Position numbers and translations under genes: made by a program
Part shown: positions 25,890 through 34,796 of the stretch, piece after piece
Layout of the letters: each line of letters opens with the position of its first letter
Position numbering within the stretch: position 1 is the first letter of the stretch
Notes under the pieces: generated by a model
What the model was told of the DNA's origin: nothing
What the model saw: only the letters and a program-made list of their open reading frames with translations
The model's database searches: none
Assembly (NCBI GenBank): GCA_001784475.1
Contig: MFRE01000015.1
Coordinates: 1-49,660, forward strand
Length of the DNA stretch: 49,660 nt
Direction: 5' to 3'
Origin: Candidatus Magasanikbacteria bacterium RIFOXYD2_FULL_41_14
Lineage (GTDB): Bacteria; Patescibacteriota; Patescibacteriia; Magasanikbacterales; GWA2-37-8

Positions 25890-28130
25890 TTATTTGCTAG
25901 CCCTTAAAATTTTCTTTTTTAAATCCTGCGCCGTAAACCCGGCCACTTCATAAACTTCTTTCGGATTGCCGGAAGTCAAATAAGTATCAATCGCAATCGT
26001 CCGTTTATCATAATCGCTCGGCAATAAAAACGGATATAAAAATCCTTTCCAGCCATTATGCATCGCGACCACGCGGCTGCGGTCTTCATCTGAACAAATT
26101 TCATTGGCCTTGGTCGGATTGGTTTTGCGTAAGTCCTCGTATAATTCCGGCGATGTGACGGCAATAATTTTTACATCCAATCCGCCCGCTTCTAATTCCG
26201 GCACAATTTCTAAAGTATTGGCCAAAACCTGCGCTCCGCAAATCGCGAGGGCAATTTTTCGTCCGCCATTTTCCGAATAATTTTTAAACACATACGCGCC
26301 GTTCACCGCCTCGCGCGCTTCGGGCACGCCATTGCCACGGGCAAATACCACTGTATCTGGTCGCGCAACTGACAACGCAATTGGTTCGCCTTTTTCTAAT
26401 GCGTAAAACAACATTTCAATGGTTTCATTCGCGTCCATTGGTTTGTAAACTTTTATGCCTGGATAGGCATTGTACATGCTCATCCAAAATAGACCCTGAT
26501 GCGTCGGCCCATCTTCGCCGGTTTCTGGTCCATCGTGAGCGGCCAGCACAATAAAAAATCCTTTGTGTTCGGGGTATAAATGATTATTAATCAAAGTCAA
26601 ACGCACGCAGTTCGTCATCATGGAGGTGAACACGCCGTAAGAAGCAAAAACAGATACGGGTGCGAAATTACCAGGCAAGCGGTCGGTCGTAATCGCCGTG
26701 CCAAACATTGCCATATTTTGTTCAGCAATGCCAAAACGTACACCTCGGCCCAGCGGATTATCGGGAGTAATTATACCAAAAACATTTTCCGCTTTAGCAG
26801 TTAAAACCGATTTAGCCAAATCACCGGCGCCAGCATAGAAAAACGCGGTTTCTTTCATTAACCAATCAAACCAGGATTGGGTGGCTTTGCGAGTGGCAAC
26901 ATTTTTCCCTTGTTCAAAAACTAATTCAGCTGGCAATGTTTCTGGACGTTTGATGTTAGTTGGATTTATCAGGGCGCGTCCAGATAAAGTCGTTGTCATT
27001 TTTGCGACTAATTCGTTTTCCGGTTTTATTTTTTCAGCCACTACTTTTAAGCGCTCACAAACATATTGCGCTAATTCTGGAGTTAAACTTTTTAAAATAA
27101 CCTCAATATCTTTATCAGTTTCTTTTTCCACACCTGGGATGTCAAAGCCTAAATTTTTGATGATTTCCACATAGTCTGGAAATTTAGCTGGTGTGCCGTG
27201 ACTTTCAGCTGTGTTTTCCATTTTGCCATAACCTTGGCCTTTGCGCGCATGCGCCAAAACTACGGTTGGGCGTTTGTTGCTAAAACCACCAGCTGCTTTT
27301 TTGTAAGCATAAGCCAACTCTAAAACATCATGGCCATTAACTTCAATTACATTCCAACCCAATCCTAGCCAATGGTTAATGTAAGGTGTCGCAATCACTT
27401 CATTTATATCGCCGTCAATGCCATAGTGATTATAATCCAAATTAACAATTAAATTATCTTGGCCAAGCGAGACCGCCACATTACGGGCTTCATAACTCAT
27501 TCCTTCTTCACTTTCGGCATCGCCCATAATCACAAAAACCTTCGTGTCTAATCCGCAGGATTTATGCACTGCAGCCATACCAGACGCACCGGATAAACCA
27601 TGCCCAGACGGGCCAGTGCCAAAATCGGCTAACGGGCTATATGCCTCGACATGACCTTGCGGACCATCGGGTCGGCGGAAACGGTCCAAATGTTTGGCCA
27701 TCACTGCGTGTATTTTTTCCGTATCAAAACTTTCTCCGGTTAATTTTAGTGATTCATAAATTATAGCGAGCATGGCGTAAAGAGCGGGGGAGCAGTGTCC
27801 GGCTGACCAAATCAATCGGTCGCGTCCGGGATTTTTCGGGTCAAGCGCATTAAAACTCATTGCCCCCGAAAGTACCATGGCTAAAATCATTTCTGCTTTA
27901 GCGGAAGATCCTGGGTGGCCCGAGCGAGCTGCTTCTACTGCCGAAAAAATAAAGCCACGCAAGATGCGGGCCAAATCACTTAATTTTTCTTTATCAATCC
28001 CGTCCATGGGCGCCAAATCCAATTTTTGTAAATTCAAATATTGGCCACCTTGCAGTTCGTTTTTAAATCTGCTGGGTTCAGTATTTCTTAATTGTTCCAA
28101 TTCTTCTGATTTTAGGATATTATAGTGCAT
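25890..28130 (-). CDS. tkt: Transketolase
   Basis: EAARSGHPGSS, LIWSAGHCSPALYA, MGDAESEEGMSYEA, RFGIAEQNMAMFGTAI, EDGPTHQ. Confidence 0.9.
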   Translation of the reverse strand: MHYNILKSEELEQLRNTEPSRFKNELQGGQYLNLQKLDLAPMDGIDKEKLSDLARILRGFIFSAVEAARSGHPGSSAKAEMILAMVLSGAMSFNALDPKNPGRDRLIWSAGHCSPALYAMLAIIYESLKLTGESFDTEKIHAVMAKHLDRFRRPDGPQGHVEAYSPLADFGTGPSGHGLSGASGMAAVHKSCGLDTKVFVIMGDAESEEGMSYEARNVAVSLGQDNLIVNLDYNHYGIDGDINEVIATPYINHWLGLGWNVIEVNGHDVLELAYAYKKAAGGFSNKRPTVVLAHARKGQGYGKMENTAESHGTPAKFPDYVEIIKNLGFDIPGVEKETDKDIEVILKSLTPELAQYVCERLKVVAEKIKPENELVAKMTTTLSGRALINPTNIKRPETLPAELVFEQGKNVATRKATQSWFDWLMKETAFFYAGAGDLAKSVLTAKAENVFGIITPDNPLGRGVRFGIAEQNMAMFGTAITTDRLPGNFAPVSVFASYGVFTSMMTNCVRLTLINNHLYPEHKGFFIVLAAHDGPETGEDGPTHQGLFWMSMYNAYPGIKVYKPMDANETIEMLFYALEKGEPIALSVARPDTVVFARGNGVPEAREAVNGAYVFKNYSENGGRKIALAICGAQVLANTLEIVPELEAGGLDVKIIAVTSPELYEDLRKTNPTKANEICSDEDRSRVVAMHNGWKGFLYPFLLPSDYDKRTIAIDTYLTSGNPKEVYEVAGFTAQDLKKKILRASK

Positions 28131-28188
28131 ATTTTGGTTGATTTTAAACAAAATTGATGTTATTATAACAGATGTTAGATATTATTCA

Positions 28189-28914
28189 ATGGCAAGTGTG
28201 GATATATTAGAAGCAATTAAAATTGATTTGAAAAAAGCTGGTAACGCTAAGCGAGCACAGCATAGTTTAAGTTTTTTCAAAACCGGTCCAGGAGAATATG
28301 GAGAAGGGGATAAGTTTTTGGGCGTGACAATGCCAGCGATTAGGGTGGTGGTTAGAAAATATTGGGATAATATTAGTGTGGCACAAGTGTCAAAACTTTT
28401 AAGTTCAATTTGGCATGAAGAGCGGATGGCAGGACTTTTGATTTTGGTAGAAAAATTTGGCCGAGCTACTGCACCAGAAAAAGCCAAAATATATCATCTT
28501 TACTTAAAAAATATTAAAGGCAGTATTAATAATTGGGATCTGGTGGATTTAACAGCACCACGGATTGTGGGCATGTATTTAATTGATAAAAGTCGTTTGC
28601 CGTTGTATAAATTGGCCGTATCCAAAAATTTATGGGAGCGCCGTGTTGCTATTTTGTCTACTTTTTGCTATATTTATAGTAGCGATGGTAGTGACGCTTT
28701 AAAGATTTCGGCTTTGCTTTTAAAAGATAGACACGATTTAATTCATAAGGCAGTCGGTTGGATGTTGCGTGAAGTTGGAAAGCGTTGTGATACTCGGAAG
28801 CTGGAAGATTTTCTAGCAAAACACGCTCCTGAAATGCCTCGCACAATGTTGCGTTATGCAATTGAAAAACTACCGTTGGCTAGGCGTAAGTATTGGCTAA
28901 ATTTTAAATTATAG
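28189..28914 (+). CDS. DNA alkylation repair enzyme (AlkD-like HEAT repeat)
   Basis: KFLGVTMPAIRVVVRKY, NNWDLVDLTAPRIVG, ERRVAILSTF, LIHKAVGWMLREVGKR. Confidence 0.88.
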   Translation: MASVDILEAIKIDLKKAGNAKRAQHSLSFFKTGPGEYGEGDKFLGVTMPAIRVVVRKYWDNISVAQVSKLLSSIWHEERMAGLLILVEKFGRATAPEKAKIYHLYLKNIKGSINNWDLVDLTAPRIVGMYLIDKSRLPLYKLAVSKNLWERRVAILSTFCYIYSSDGSDALKISALLLKDRHDLIHKAVGWMLREVGKRCDTRKLEDFLAKHAPEMPRTMLRYAIEKLPLARRKYWLNFKL

Positions 28915-28968
28915 AATTAATCATAGATTTAATTATAGAATTAAATACGGAAATTAAACTTATTTTAT

Positions 28969-29721
28969 ATGGGTATAAGTAGTGGGAGTGGAGGGGGTCG
29001 AGGGTTTGACCCAGACAATTTGCCTGTTCCAACCGATGTTTTGCGAGATTATCAAAAACCGGACTATTCACATTTAAATGCTGTTGATTTGAAAGCAAGG
29101 ATGCGTGTGGTTGAACGTATTGGTGACTTTAGTCCAATTTTAGATCTATATAGAGCGGAAGTGGACGCTTGGCGTCGGTATGCCGATACCCTTGGTTATT
29201 TTGAAGATTTAGCTTGGATGGTGCCACCGGGACTAACTTTAGATGGGGCAATTAAGGCTGGATTATTTACTAAAAATCCTGAGAAAAAAGGTGGTATTCA
29301 AACTGGCGAAGAAATGCTCGCTCTGGTCCAAGAGCCACCGACCACTGATTCCATAGTTTTGTGGATACCGCAAATGATAGATAATAGTGACTCTAAAGAT
29401 GTAGCCACACAACAGCGGATGATCGGAGGGTTGACCCAACAGGTTGGGTTGCCAGCTGGGCGCACACCTAGTTTTGGCTCTGCCACCCTTTTGACAAATT
29501 TGATTTTGGGCTATAGACGTGAAACTGGTAATATGGAGGAGAATATGCCACCCAAAGGTAAGTTTGTTCGTACTGATACGTTGGATAAAGATGGCCACCG
29601 AGTTTGTATTGGCGGTGGCTCTGGCAATGGCAACATATGGTTTGTGGGTGACCGTGATGACCAGGCAACTTTTGGATTAGGTTGTTATATGACCTTGACT
29701 TTACCAAGACCCAAAATATAA
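28969..29721 (+). CDS. Hypothetical protein
   Basis: 250 aa ORF, no recognisable family. Confidence 0.6.
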   Translation: MGISSGSGGGRGFDPDNLPVPTDVLRDYQKPDYSHLNAVDLKARMRVVERIGDFSPILDLYRAEVDAWRRYADTLGYFEDLAWMVPPGLTLDGAIKAGLFTKNPEKKGGIQTGEEMLALVQEPPTTDSIVLWIPQMIDNSDSKDVATQQRMIGGLTQQVGLPAGRTPSFGSATLLTNLILGYRRETGNMEENMPPKGKFVRTDTLDKDGHRVCIGGGSGNGNIWFVGDRDDQATFGLGCYMTLTLPRPKI

Positions 29722-29727
29722 TTTTTT

Positions 29728-30438
29728 ATGCTTGCAAATTTTTGGTATTTTGGCTTGTATCAACCGCTATTTAACGTTTTAATTTGGTTGTACGCTCATG
29801 TGGCCAATGGCAATTTGGGTTGGGCGGTTATTTGGCTTACTGTTTTTTTACGCATAGTACTTTTGCCCTTGACGATTATCTCTGAACGTAATGCCTGGCG
29901 TGAAGAAAAAGCGGAAGAAGAAGCAATCGGCAAGGCCTCGGCTTTTCGCCACGACCGGGTGCTGTTCAAATCCGAAGTGCGCGCCATTATGAAGCGTCAT
30001 AAAATTTCACCATGGGCCAAAGTGGCTGCTCTGGGAATTCAGCTGTTGGTGTTAGTTTTGCTGTATCAAGTATTTGTGCGCGGTATAACTGGTGAACGCA
30101 TGTCTCATATTTTGTATTCCTTTGTTGATTTACCAGGCAAGATAAATATAATTTTTTACGGATTTAATATTGGAGCTCGTCACGACGTTTTTTGGGCCGG
30201 TATCTGTGCGTTATATTTGTTTGGCACGATAGTTTGGGAAAACCGTGGCCACAAATGGACGACTGGTCAGGCGTTTTTCTTGTTTGCGTTTCCAGCTTTT
30301 ACCTATTTAGCACTTTGGATTTTGCCAATGGTGAAGTCGCTGTTCATTTTGACTTCTATGCTGTTTTCAACTATAATAGAAGGAGCGATGCGCACGGTAT
30401 TTTTGAAGAAGAAAAAACAGGAAAAATCACATCACTAA
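29728..30438 (+). CDS. YidC/Oxa1-like membrane insertase
   Basis: YQPLFNVLIWLYAHVANGNLGWAVIWLTVFLRIVLLPLTI; further TM segments. Confidence 0.75.
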   Translation: MLANFWYFGLYQPLFNVLIWLYAHVANGNLGWAVIWLTVFLRIVLLPLTIISERNAWREEKAEEEAIGKASAFRHDRVLFKSEVRAIMKRHKISPWAKVAALGIQLLVLVLLYQVFVRGITGERMSHILYSFVDLPGKINIIFYGFNIGARHDVFWAGICALYLFGTIVWENRGHKWTTGQAFFLFAFPAFTYLALWILPMVKSLFILTSMLFSTIIEGAMRTVFLKKKKQEKSHH

Positions 30439-30495
30439 ATAACGGATGATTTGATGATTAGAAAATTTGTTGATTGGCTGTGCATGACCAAATCG

Positions 30496-30559
30496 ACCAA
30501 TCAACTAATTAACCAATCAACTAATTAACCAATCAACTAATTCACCAATCAACTAATAT
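30496..30559 (+). repeat. Four tandem 16-bp repeats (ACCAATCAACTAATTA) abutting the start codon of the next gene
   Basis: Units start at 30496, 30512, 30528 and 30544. Confidence 0.9.
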
Positions 30560-31135
30560 ATGGCTGGAGATTCTCTTGATAAATTAATGTATTCATTTGT
30601 AGTGGAGGATGTTTTGAAGGGTTTTTTTATTTACGTTCCCCCTGGTTATGTGGCCTGTGTTTATGATATGGGTAGGGGAGTATTGAAAAAGGTTTTAACC
30701 CCAGGATTGCATTTGAAAATTCCATTTTGGCAAAAAGCCAAATTGTTTAATGTGCAGACATTGGAATATGGTATCAATCGTCAGTTTAAGCCGGAGAACG
30801 AAAAAGCCCTGGGCGATATTCCAATTGCCGCTATTACTCAAGATGGTCGGCGCGTAGGGGTGGAGGGAACAATTTTAGTTCGTTTGGATGTCCACCAAAT
30901 CCCAAGTATCTGGCAGACAATTGGTGAGGATTTTGTTGCCAAGATTGTTCGTCCGACAATTCGTAGCCGGATGCGCATGGTATTTTCTCGGTTTGATTAT
31001 AATGATATAGTTGGTTTGAAGCGTGACGCCGTGGAAACTGAATTAAAAAATGAATTAGAGCGTATTTTTTACGCGCGCGGGATATATGTGGAAAATGTTT
31101 TGTTAAGTGAGATTTCACAGATTGCGATGAATTAA
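30560..31135 (+). CDS. SPFH/band 7 (slipin/prohibitin-like) domain protein
   Basis: FIYVPPGYVACVYDMGRGVLKKVLTPGLHLKIPFWQKAKLFNVQTLEY. Confidence 0.85.
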   Translation: MAGDSLDKLMYSFVVEDVLKGFFIYVPPGYVACVYDMGRGVLKKVLTPGLHLKIPFWQKAKLFNVQTLEYGINRQFKPENEKALGDIPIAAITQDGRRVGVEGTILVRLDVHQIPSIWQTIGEDFVAKIVRPTIRSRMRMVFSRFDYNDIVGLKRDAVETELKNELERIFYARGIYVENVLLSEISQIAMN

Positions 31136-31303
31136 TGGATGCTTCGCTACGCTACGCACCATAAATTTTTTGTTTGGAATATAAAGTTTACAGGGCCCGG
31201 CTTCACTGCGTTGCGCCCGGTAAACCATACTACTAATAAATTAAATATAGAGTAAAGTTTACAGGGCGTAGCCGAAGGCGAAGCGCTGTGGATAACTTGC
31301 TTA

Positions 31304-31332
31304 TTGACGAAAAATTGAAAAAGGTATATATT
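31304..31332 (+). promoter_or_regulatory. Promoter TTGACG-N17-TATATT of the hrcA operon
   Basis: Hexamer spacing read directly; overlaps the CIRCE-like operator. Confidence 0.7.
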
Positions 31333-31357
31333 ATCACTCATACAGTATGAGTGATAA
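31331..31357. promoter_or_regulatory. CIRCE-like HrcA operator TTATCACTC-N9-GAGTGATAA
   Basis: Same arm length and spacer as CIRCE (TTAGCACTC-N9-GAGTGCTAA); 9-nt spacer; upstream of hrcA. Confidence 0.85.
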
Positions 31358-31384
31358 TTTTTTACAGAAAATACCCGTTTTTAC

Positions 31385-31450
31385 TGTCATCCTGAACTTG
31401 TTTCAGGATCTCTAGAATAACAGGGAATGCTGAAACAAGTTCAGCATGAC
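31385..31450. repeat. REP-like element GTCATCCTGAACTTGTTTCAGGATC...GCTGAAACAAGTTCAGCATGAC
   Basis: Inverted repeat; lies in the hrcA 5' UTR. Confidence 0.7.
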
Positions 31451-31458
31451 AATATGTT

Positions 31459-32139
31459 ATGGACAAACGCTTATCTGACTTATTAAATTTAGTTGTTGAA
31501 AATCATATTAAAACGGCCGAACCAATTGGATCTCGTTTTTTGGTTGAAAAATGTGATTTAGGACGAGGCGAGGCGACTGTTCGCAATGAATTGCGGGCTT
31601 TGGAAGAGGGCGGATATTTAACTCACCCGCATACTTCGGCTGGACGTGTTCCGACTGAAAAAGGCTATCGCGAGTATTTGACTAGCTTGGATTTGAATGA
31701 AGCAAAATTATCAGCAAAAGATAATGAGGTTTTGGGTATGAATGTGTCAGTGGAAATGGAGCGGGAAAATAAATTAAAAACTTTTGCTAAGATCGTGGCT
31801 GGATTGTCGGGTGCTACCACCATGCTGGCCTTTACACCTGATAAGGTGTATTATACTGGTCTATCAAACCTGTTTTCTCAGCCGGAATTTTCGGTTTTGG
31901 AACATGTGGCCGACATGTCGCAAATTTTTGATCATTGTGAAGAATGTTTGGGTGTTTTTTTTGATAAAACCGATAGCGATGTAAAATATTTTTTGGGCGA
32001 AGAGCATGGTTTTGGAAATTTATTGTCAGTGGCCGCGTTTCGATTTGGTGATGAAAGTATGTTTTTGTTAATGGGACCGATGCGAATGAACTATGGACGC
32101 AATTACGCTTTAATGAATAAAGTTAAGGAATTAATTTAA
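31459..32139 (+). CDS. hrcA: Heat-inducible transcription repressor HrcA (short form)
   Basis: LLNLVVENHIKTAEPIGSRFLVEK, ATVRNELRALEEGGYLTHPHTSAGRVPTEKGYREYL. Confidence 0.92.
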   Translation: MDKRLSDLLNLVVENHIKTAEPIGSRFLVEKCDLGRGEATVRNELRALEEGGYLTHPHTSAGRVPTEKGYREYLTSLDLNEAKLSAKDNEVLGMNVSVEMERENKLKTFAKIVAGLSGATTMLAFTPDKVYYTGLSNLFSQPEFSVLEHVADMSQIFDHCEECLGVFFDKTDSDVKYFLGEEHGFGNLLSVAAFRFGDESMFLLMGPMRMNYGRNYALMNKVKELI

Positions 32140-32140
32140 T

Positions 32141-33103
32141 ATGACTGATCAATCATCGGTAAATAAGAAGCGCCCAACGGTGGCAGTAAGCGTAGTTATT
32201 TATAATAAAATAAATCAGGTTTTTTTAATGCGCTCACCGGCCTGGAACAATCTTCTGGTTATGCCTGGAGGTGGCATTGATTGGAAAGAATCGGCCGAGC
32301 AAGCCGGCAAGCGTGAAGTTTTTGAAGAAACTGGTCTAAAAGTGAAAAATCTGCGTTTTGTGCGCATTGTAGAGATGCTTAATGATCCCAATTATCAAAG
32401 AAAGGTTGATGGCGAGCCCAAACATATTGTGGCCTTGGATTATGTGGCTGATTTGGACGGAGAAGATCAGGTGGCCAAATTAGATGGTCAAGAGGCGATT
32501 GATTATCTCTGGCTCACGGTGGATGAAGTTTTAAAACGAGATGATATTGAACCGGCCACTCGGGAGACTGTAAAAATATTTCACGACGGTCATTTTGGTA
32601 AAGAGAAGAAAAATATATTTAACCGTGATTGTAAAAAATGTCCTGATACAAAAAAAGAATGTGAAGAATACAAAACCGGTTGGCAACGGGCTTTGGCTGA
32701 CTATAAAAATTTACAAACCGAAACCGAAAAACGTCGTGGTGAATGGGTAAAAATGTCAGAAGCGCAGATTTTGGAAGAATTTATTCCGGTTTATGATAAT
32801 TTTAAAAAAGCGTTCGCGGTCAGTGGCTCTCTCCCCCTGCCCGAGGGGGAGATAAAGAGGGGGTGGGGGCAATGGGCACAAGGAATTGAATATATTAAAA
32901 AACAGTTTGGTGATATTTTAAAAAATCATGGTGTGGAAGAAATTAAAACTATTGGTGAAAAATTTGATCCGAATTTGCACGAGTCAGTTGGTGCTGAAGA
33001 AGTGGAAGGAAAAGAACATGGGGAAATATTAAAAGAAATTACTGGAGGATATATGGCTCACGGAAAAGTTTTGTGGGCAGCGAGAGTAATTATAAGTAAA
33101 TGA
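32141..33103 (+). CDS. grpE: NUDIX hydrolase-GrpE fusion protein
   Basis: NUDIX box GGGIDWKESAEQAGKREVFEETGL; GrpE region WQRALADYKNLQTETEKRR...FDPNLHESVG...GYMAHGKVLWAARVIIS. Confidence 0.88.
   Translation: MTDQSSVNKKRPTVAVSVVIYNKINQVFLMRSPAWNNLLVMPGGGIDWKESAEQAGKREVFEETGLKVKNLRFVRIVEMLNDPNYQRKVDGEPKHIVALDYVADLDGEDQVAKLDGQEAIDYLWLTVDEVLKRDDIEPATRETVKIFHDGHFGKEKKNIFNRDCKKCPDTKKECEEYKTGWQRALADYKNLQTETEKRRGEWVKMSEAQILEEFIPVYDNFKKAFAVSGSLPLPEGEIKRGWGQWAQGIEYIKKQFGDILKNHGVEEIKTIGEKFDPNLHESVGAEEVEGKEHGEILKEITGGYMAHGKVLWAARVIISK
32829..32870. repeat. CTCCCCCTGCCCGAGGGGGAGATAAAGAGGGGGTGGGGG repeat within grpE
   Basis: Near-identical to the intergenic copy at 4050-4090; translated as LPLPEGEIKRGWG. 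Confidence 0.88.
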
Positions 33104-33203
33104 AAAAATTAAATATCAAAATGCAAAATGACAAATTAAAATTAAAAATGACCAAATAATTTTGTATTTTACATTGTAATTTTGCATTTTAATTTAATAT
33201 ATT

Positions 33204-33641
33204 ATGTCAATTATCCGCTATTCCCCCCAATGGGACCCGTTTGCCGAAATGGACGACGCATTCAGTCGTCTGCCGGCACTAAATCAATCCATGCGGGCGT
33301 TTATGCCGGCGATGGATGTTTACGAAACCGATAGTGCGGTGGTTGCTGAAACTTCGCTGGCCGGTGTTAATCCGGAAGATGTTAAAGTAAGCGTGGAAAA
33401 AGGCGTCTTGACCGTACAAGGTGAAAGCAAGAAAGAACACGAGGTAGATGATAAAAATTACTATCGCAAAGAAGTTCGCTCGGGTGCGTTTTTCCGCCAA
33501 GTGGCCTTACCAACTGCGGTAAAAGAAGATGAAGTAAAAGCTGAATTTGAAGATGGAATTTTAAAAATTACTTGTCCAAAATTACAGAAAACAGCAAGTA
33601 AAAAAGTGGAGGTAAAAATAGTTAAAAAGAGTAAAAAATAG
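33204..33641 (+). CDS. hsp20: Small heat shock protein Hsp20/alpha-crystallin family
   Basis: DVYETDSAVVAETSLAGVNPEDVKVSVEKGVLTVQGE...ALPTAVKEDEVKAEFEDGILKITCPK. Confidence 0.93.
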   Translation: MSIIRYSPQWDPFAEMDDAFSRLPALNQSMRAFMPAMDVYETDSAVVAETSLAGVNPEDVKVSVEKGVLTVQGESKKEHEVDDKNYYRKEVRSGAFFRQVALPTAVKEDEVKAEFEDGILKITCPKLQKTASKKVEVKIVKKSKK

Positions 33642-33693
33642 TTGTACGACTTGTTCCATTGAAGTGTATAAGTTGGGAAGATAAGTAAAAAAT

Positions 33694-34206
33694 ATGCCAC
33701 ACAATTTATATCGCGGATTTGATCCGATTTGGTCCGGTCATAAAAAAGATTTGCCGACGTTGATGAAATATTTGAATATTTCAAGTAGGGTTTATTATTT
33801 GTCTATTTTTATAGCTAGTTTATTAATAGCGCATATAAATTTTAGTTTATTTGGAAATTCGGTAATTGAAACAAGTGTTGGTTTTTTGGTTTTTTTCGTT
33901 CCACCATTACTGTTATTTTATTTTTTACAAGTTTATCGTCAGTTTTGGTATATCTGTCCAGTTTTTAATGTAAAAGACAAAATAGTAAAGATTGTGTTTG
34001 GTTTTTGGATAATGATATTTTTGTTAGTTGACATATTTCAATTGATTGTAGGCATACCAATTGGGCAAGAAGAAATTAATTTATTTGGTTGGCTGGTAAC
34101 TTTTAGTAATTTGTTTGTAATAGCTAATATGGTGTTGGCATTGATTGGGGAATTTTTATTAGGAATAATAAAAAATAAGATAGAAATTATTGATAGTAAG
34201 GTATAA
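33694..34206 (+). CDS. Hypothetical membrane protein
   Basis: Several hydrophobic segments. Confidence 0.6.
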   Translation: MPHNLYRGFDPIWSGHKKDLPTLMKYLNISSRVYYLSIFIASLLIAHINFSLFGNSVIETSVGFLVFFVPPLLLFYFLQVYRQFWYICPVFNVKDKIVKIVFGFWIMIFLLVDIFQLIVGIPIGQEEINLFGWLVTFSNLFVIANMVLALIGEFLLGIIKNKIEIIDSKV

Positions 34207-34214
34207 AATTTGTT

Positions 34215-34784
34215 ATGGATAAAATTAAACAGGTAAAACGAGAAATTAAAGAAATTTTGTCTAGATCAATAATGCCAGAATTTGATATGCGTCATGGTGA
34301 GTTGGTGTTGAGTTGGGTTTTGAAACTAAAACCAGACGCAGATGATGCTTTGCAAATTGCAGCTTTGGCACATGATATTGAACGCGGGTATTATGGTAAA
34401 GACAAATTAAAGTATGACCCAGCTGTTTATGCGGTTTATGATGATTACAAAAATGAGCATGCTCATCGAGGTGCGCAGGCAATAAAAGTTATACTAAAGA
34501 AATATGATTTTGAAAGGAGTTTCATTGAAAAAGTAAAATACTTGGTGGAAAATCACGAATGTGGTGGTAATGAAGAGGTAAATATTTTACGTGACGCAGA
34601 TAGTATAAGTTATTTTTTTGACAGGTTTGATAGTTATTTAGAAGAAAAAGGTTTAGAACGGGCAAAAATAAAAGTTGAATACATGTTTGATAGAATTTCA
34701 GATGGAAACAAGGAAAAGGTGGGGGAGATTTACAAGCAGGTACTTAAAAAATTAGAAAATTATAAATTTAATAAAATTAATTAA
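34215..34784 (+). CDS. HD-domain protein (DUF4202-like)
   Basis: DMRHGELVLSW...IAALAHDIERG...LVENHECGG. Confidence 0.6.
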   Translation: MDKIKQVKREIKEILSRSIMPEFDMRHGELVLSWVLKLKPDADDALQIAALAHDIERGYYGKDKLKYDPAVYAVYDDYKNEHAHRGAQAIKVILKKYDFERSFIEKVKYLVENHECGGNEEVNILRDADSISYFFDRFDSYLEEKGLERAKIKVEYMFDRISDGNKEKVGEIYKQVLKKLENYKFNKIN

Positions 34785-34796
34785 TTTAATACATAT

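Noticed and set aside
30496-30559. CRISPR array
   Set aside because: Repeats are contiguous 16-mers with no unique spacers and no cas genes; no CRISPR array found in the window.
19840-33106. UGA recoding (as in some CPR lineages)
   Set aside because: gatA (ends AAT TGA) and grpE (ends AAA TGA) terminate naturally at UGA at the expected protein ends; standard bacterial code fits.
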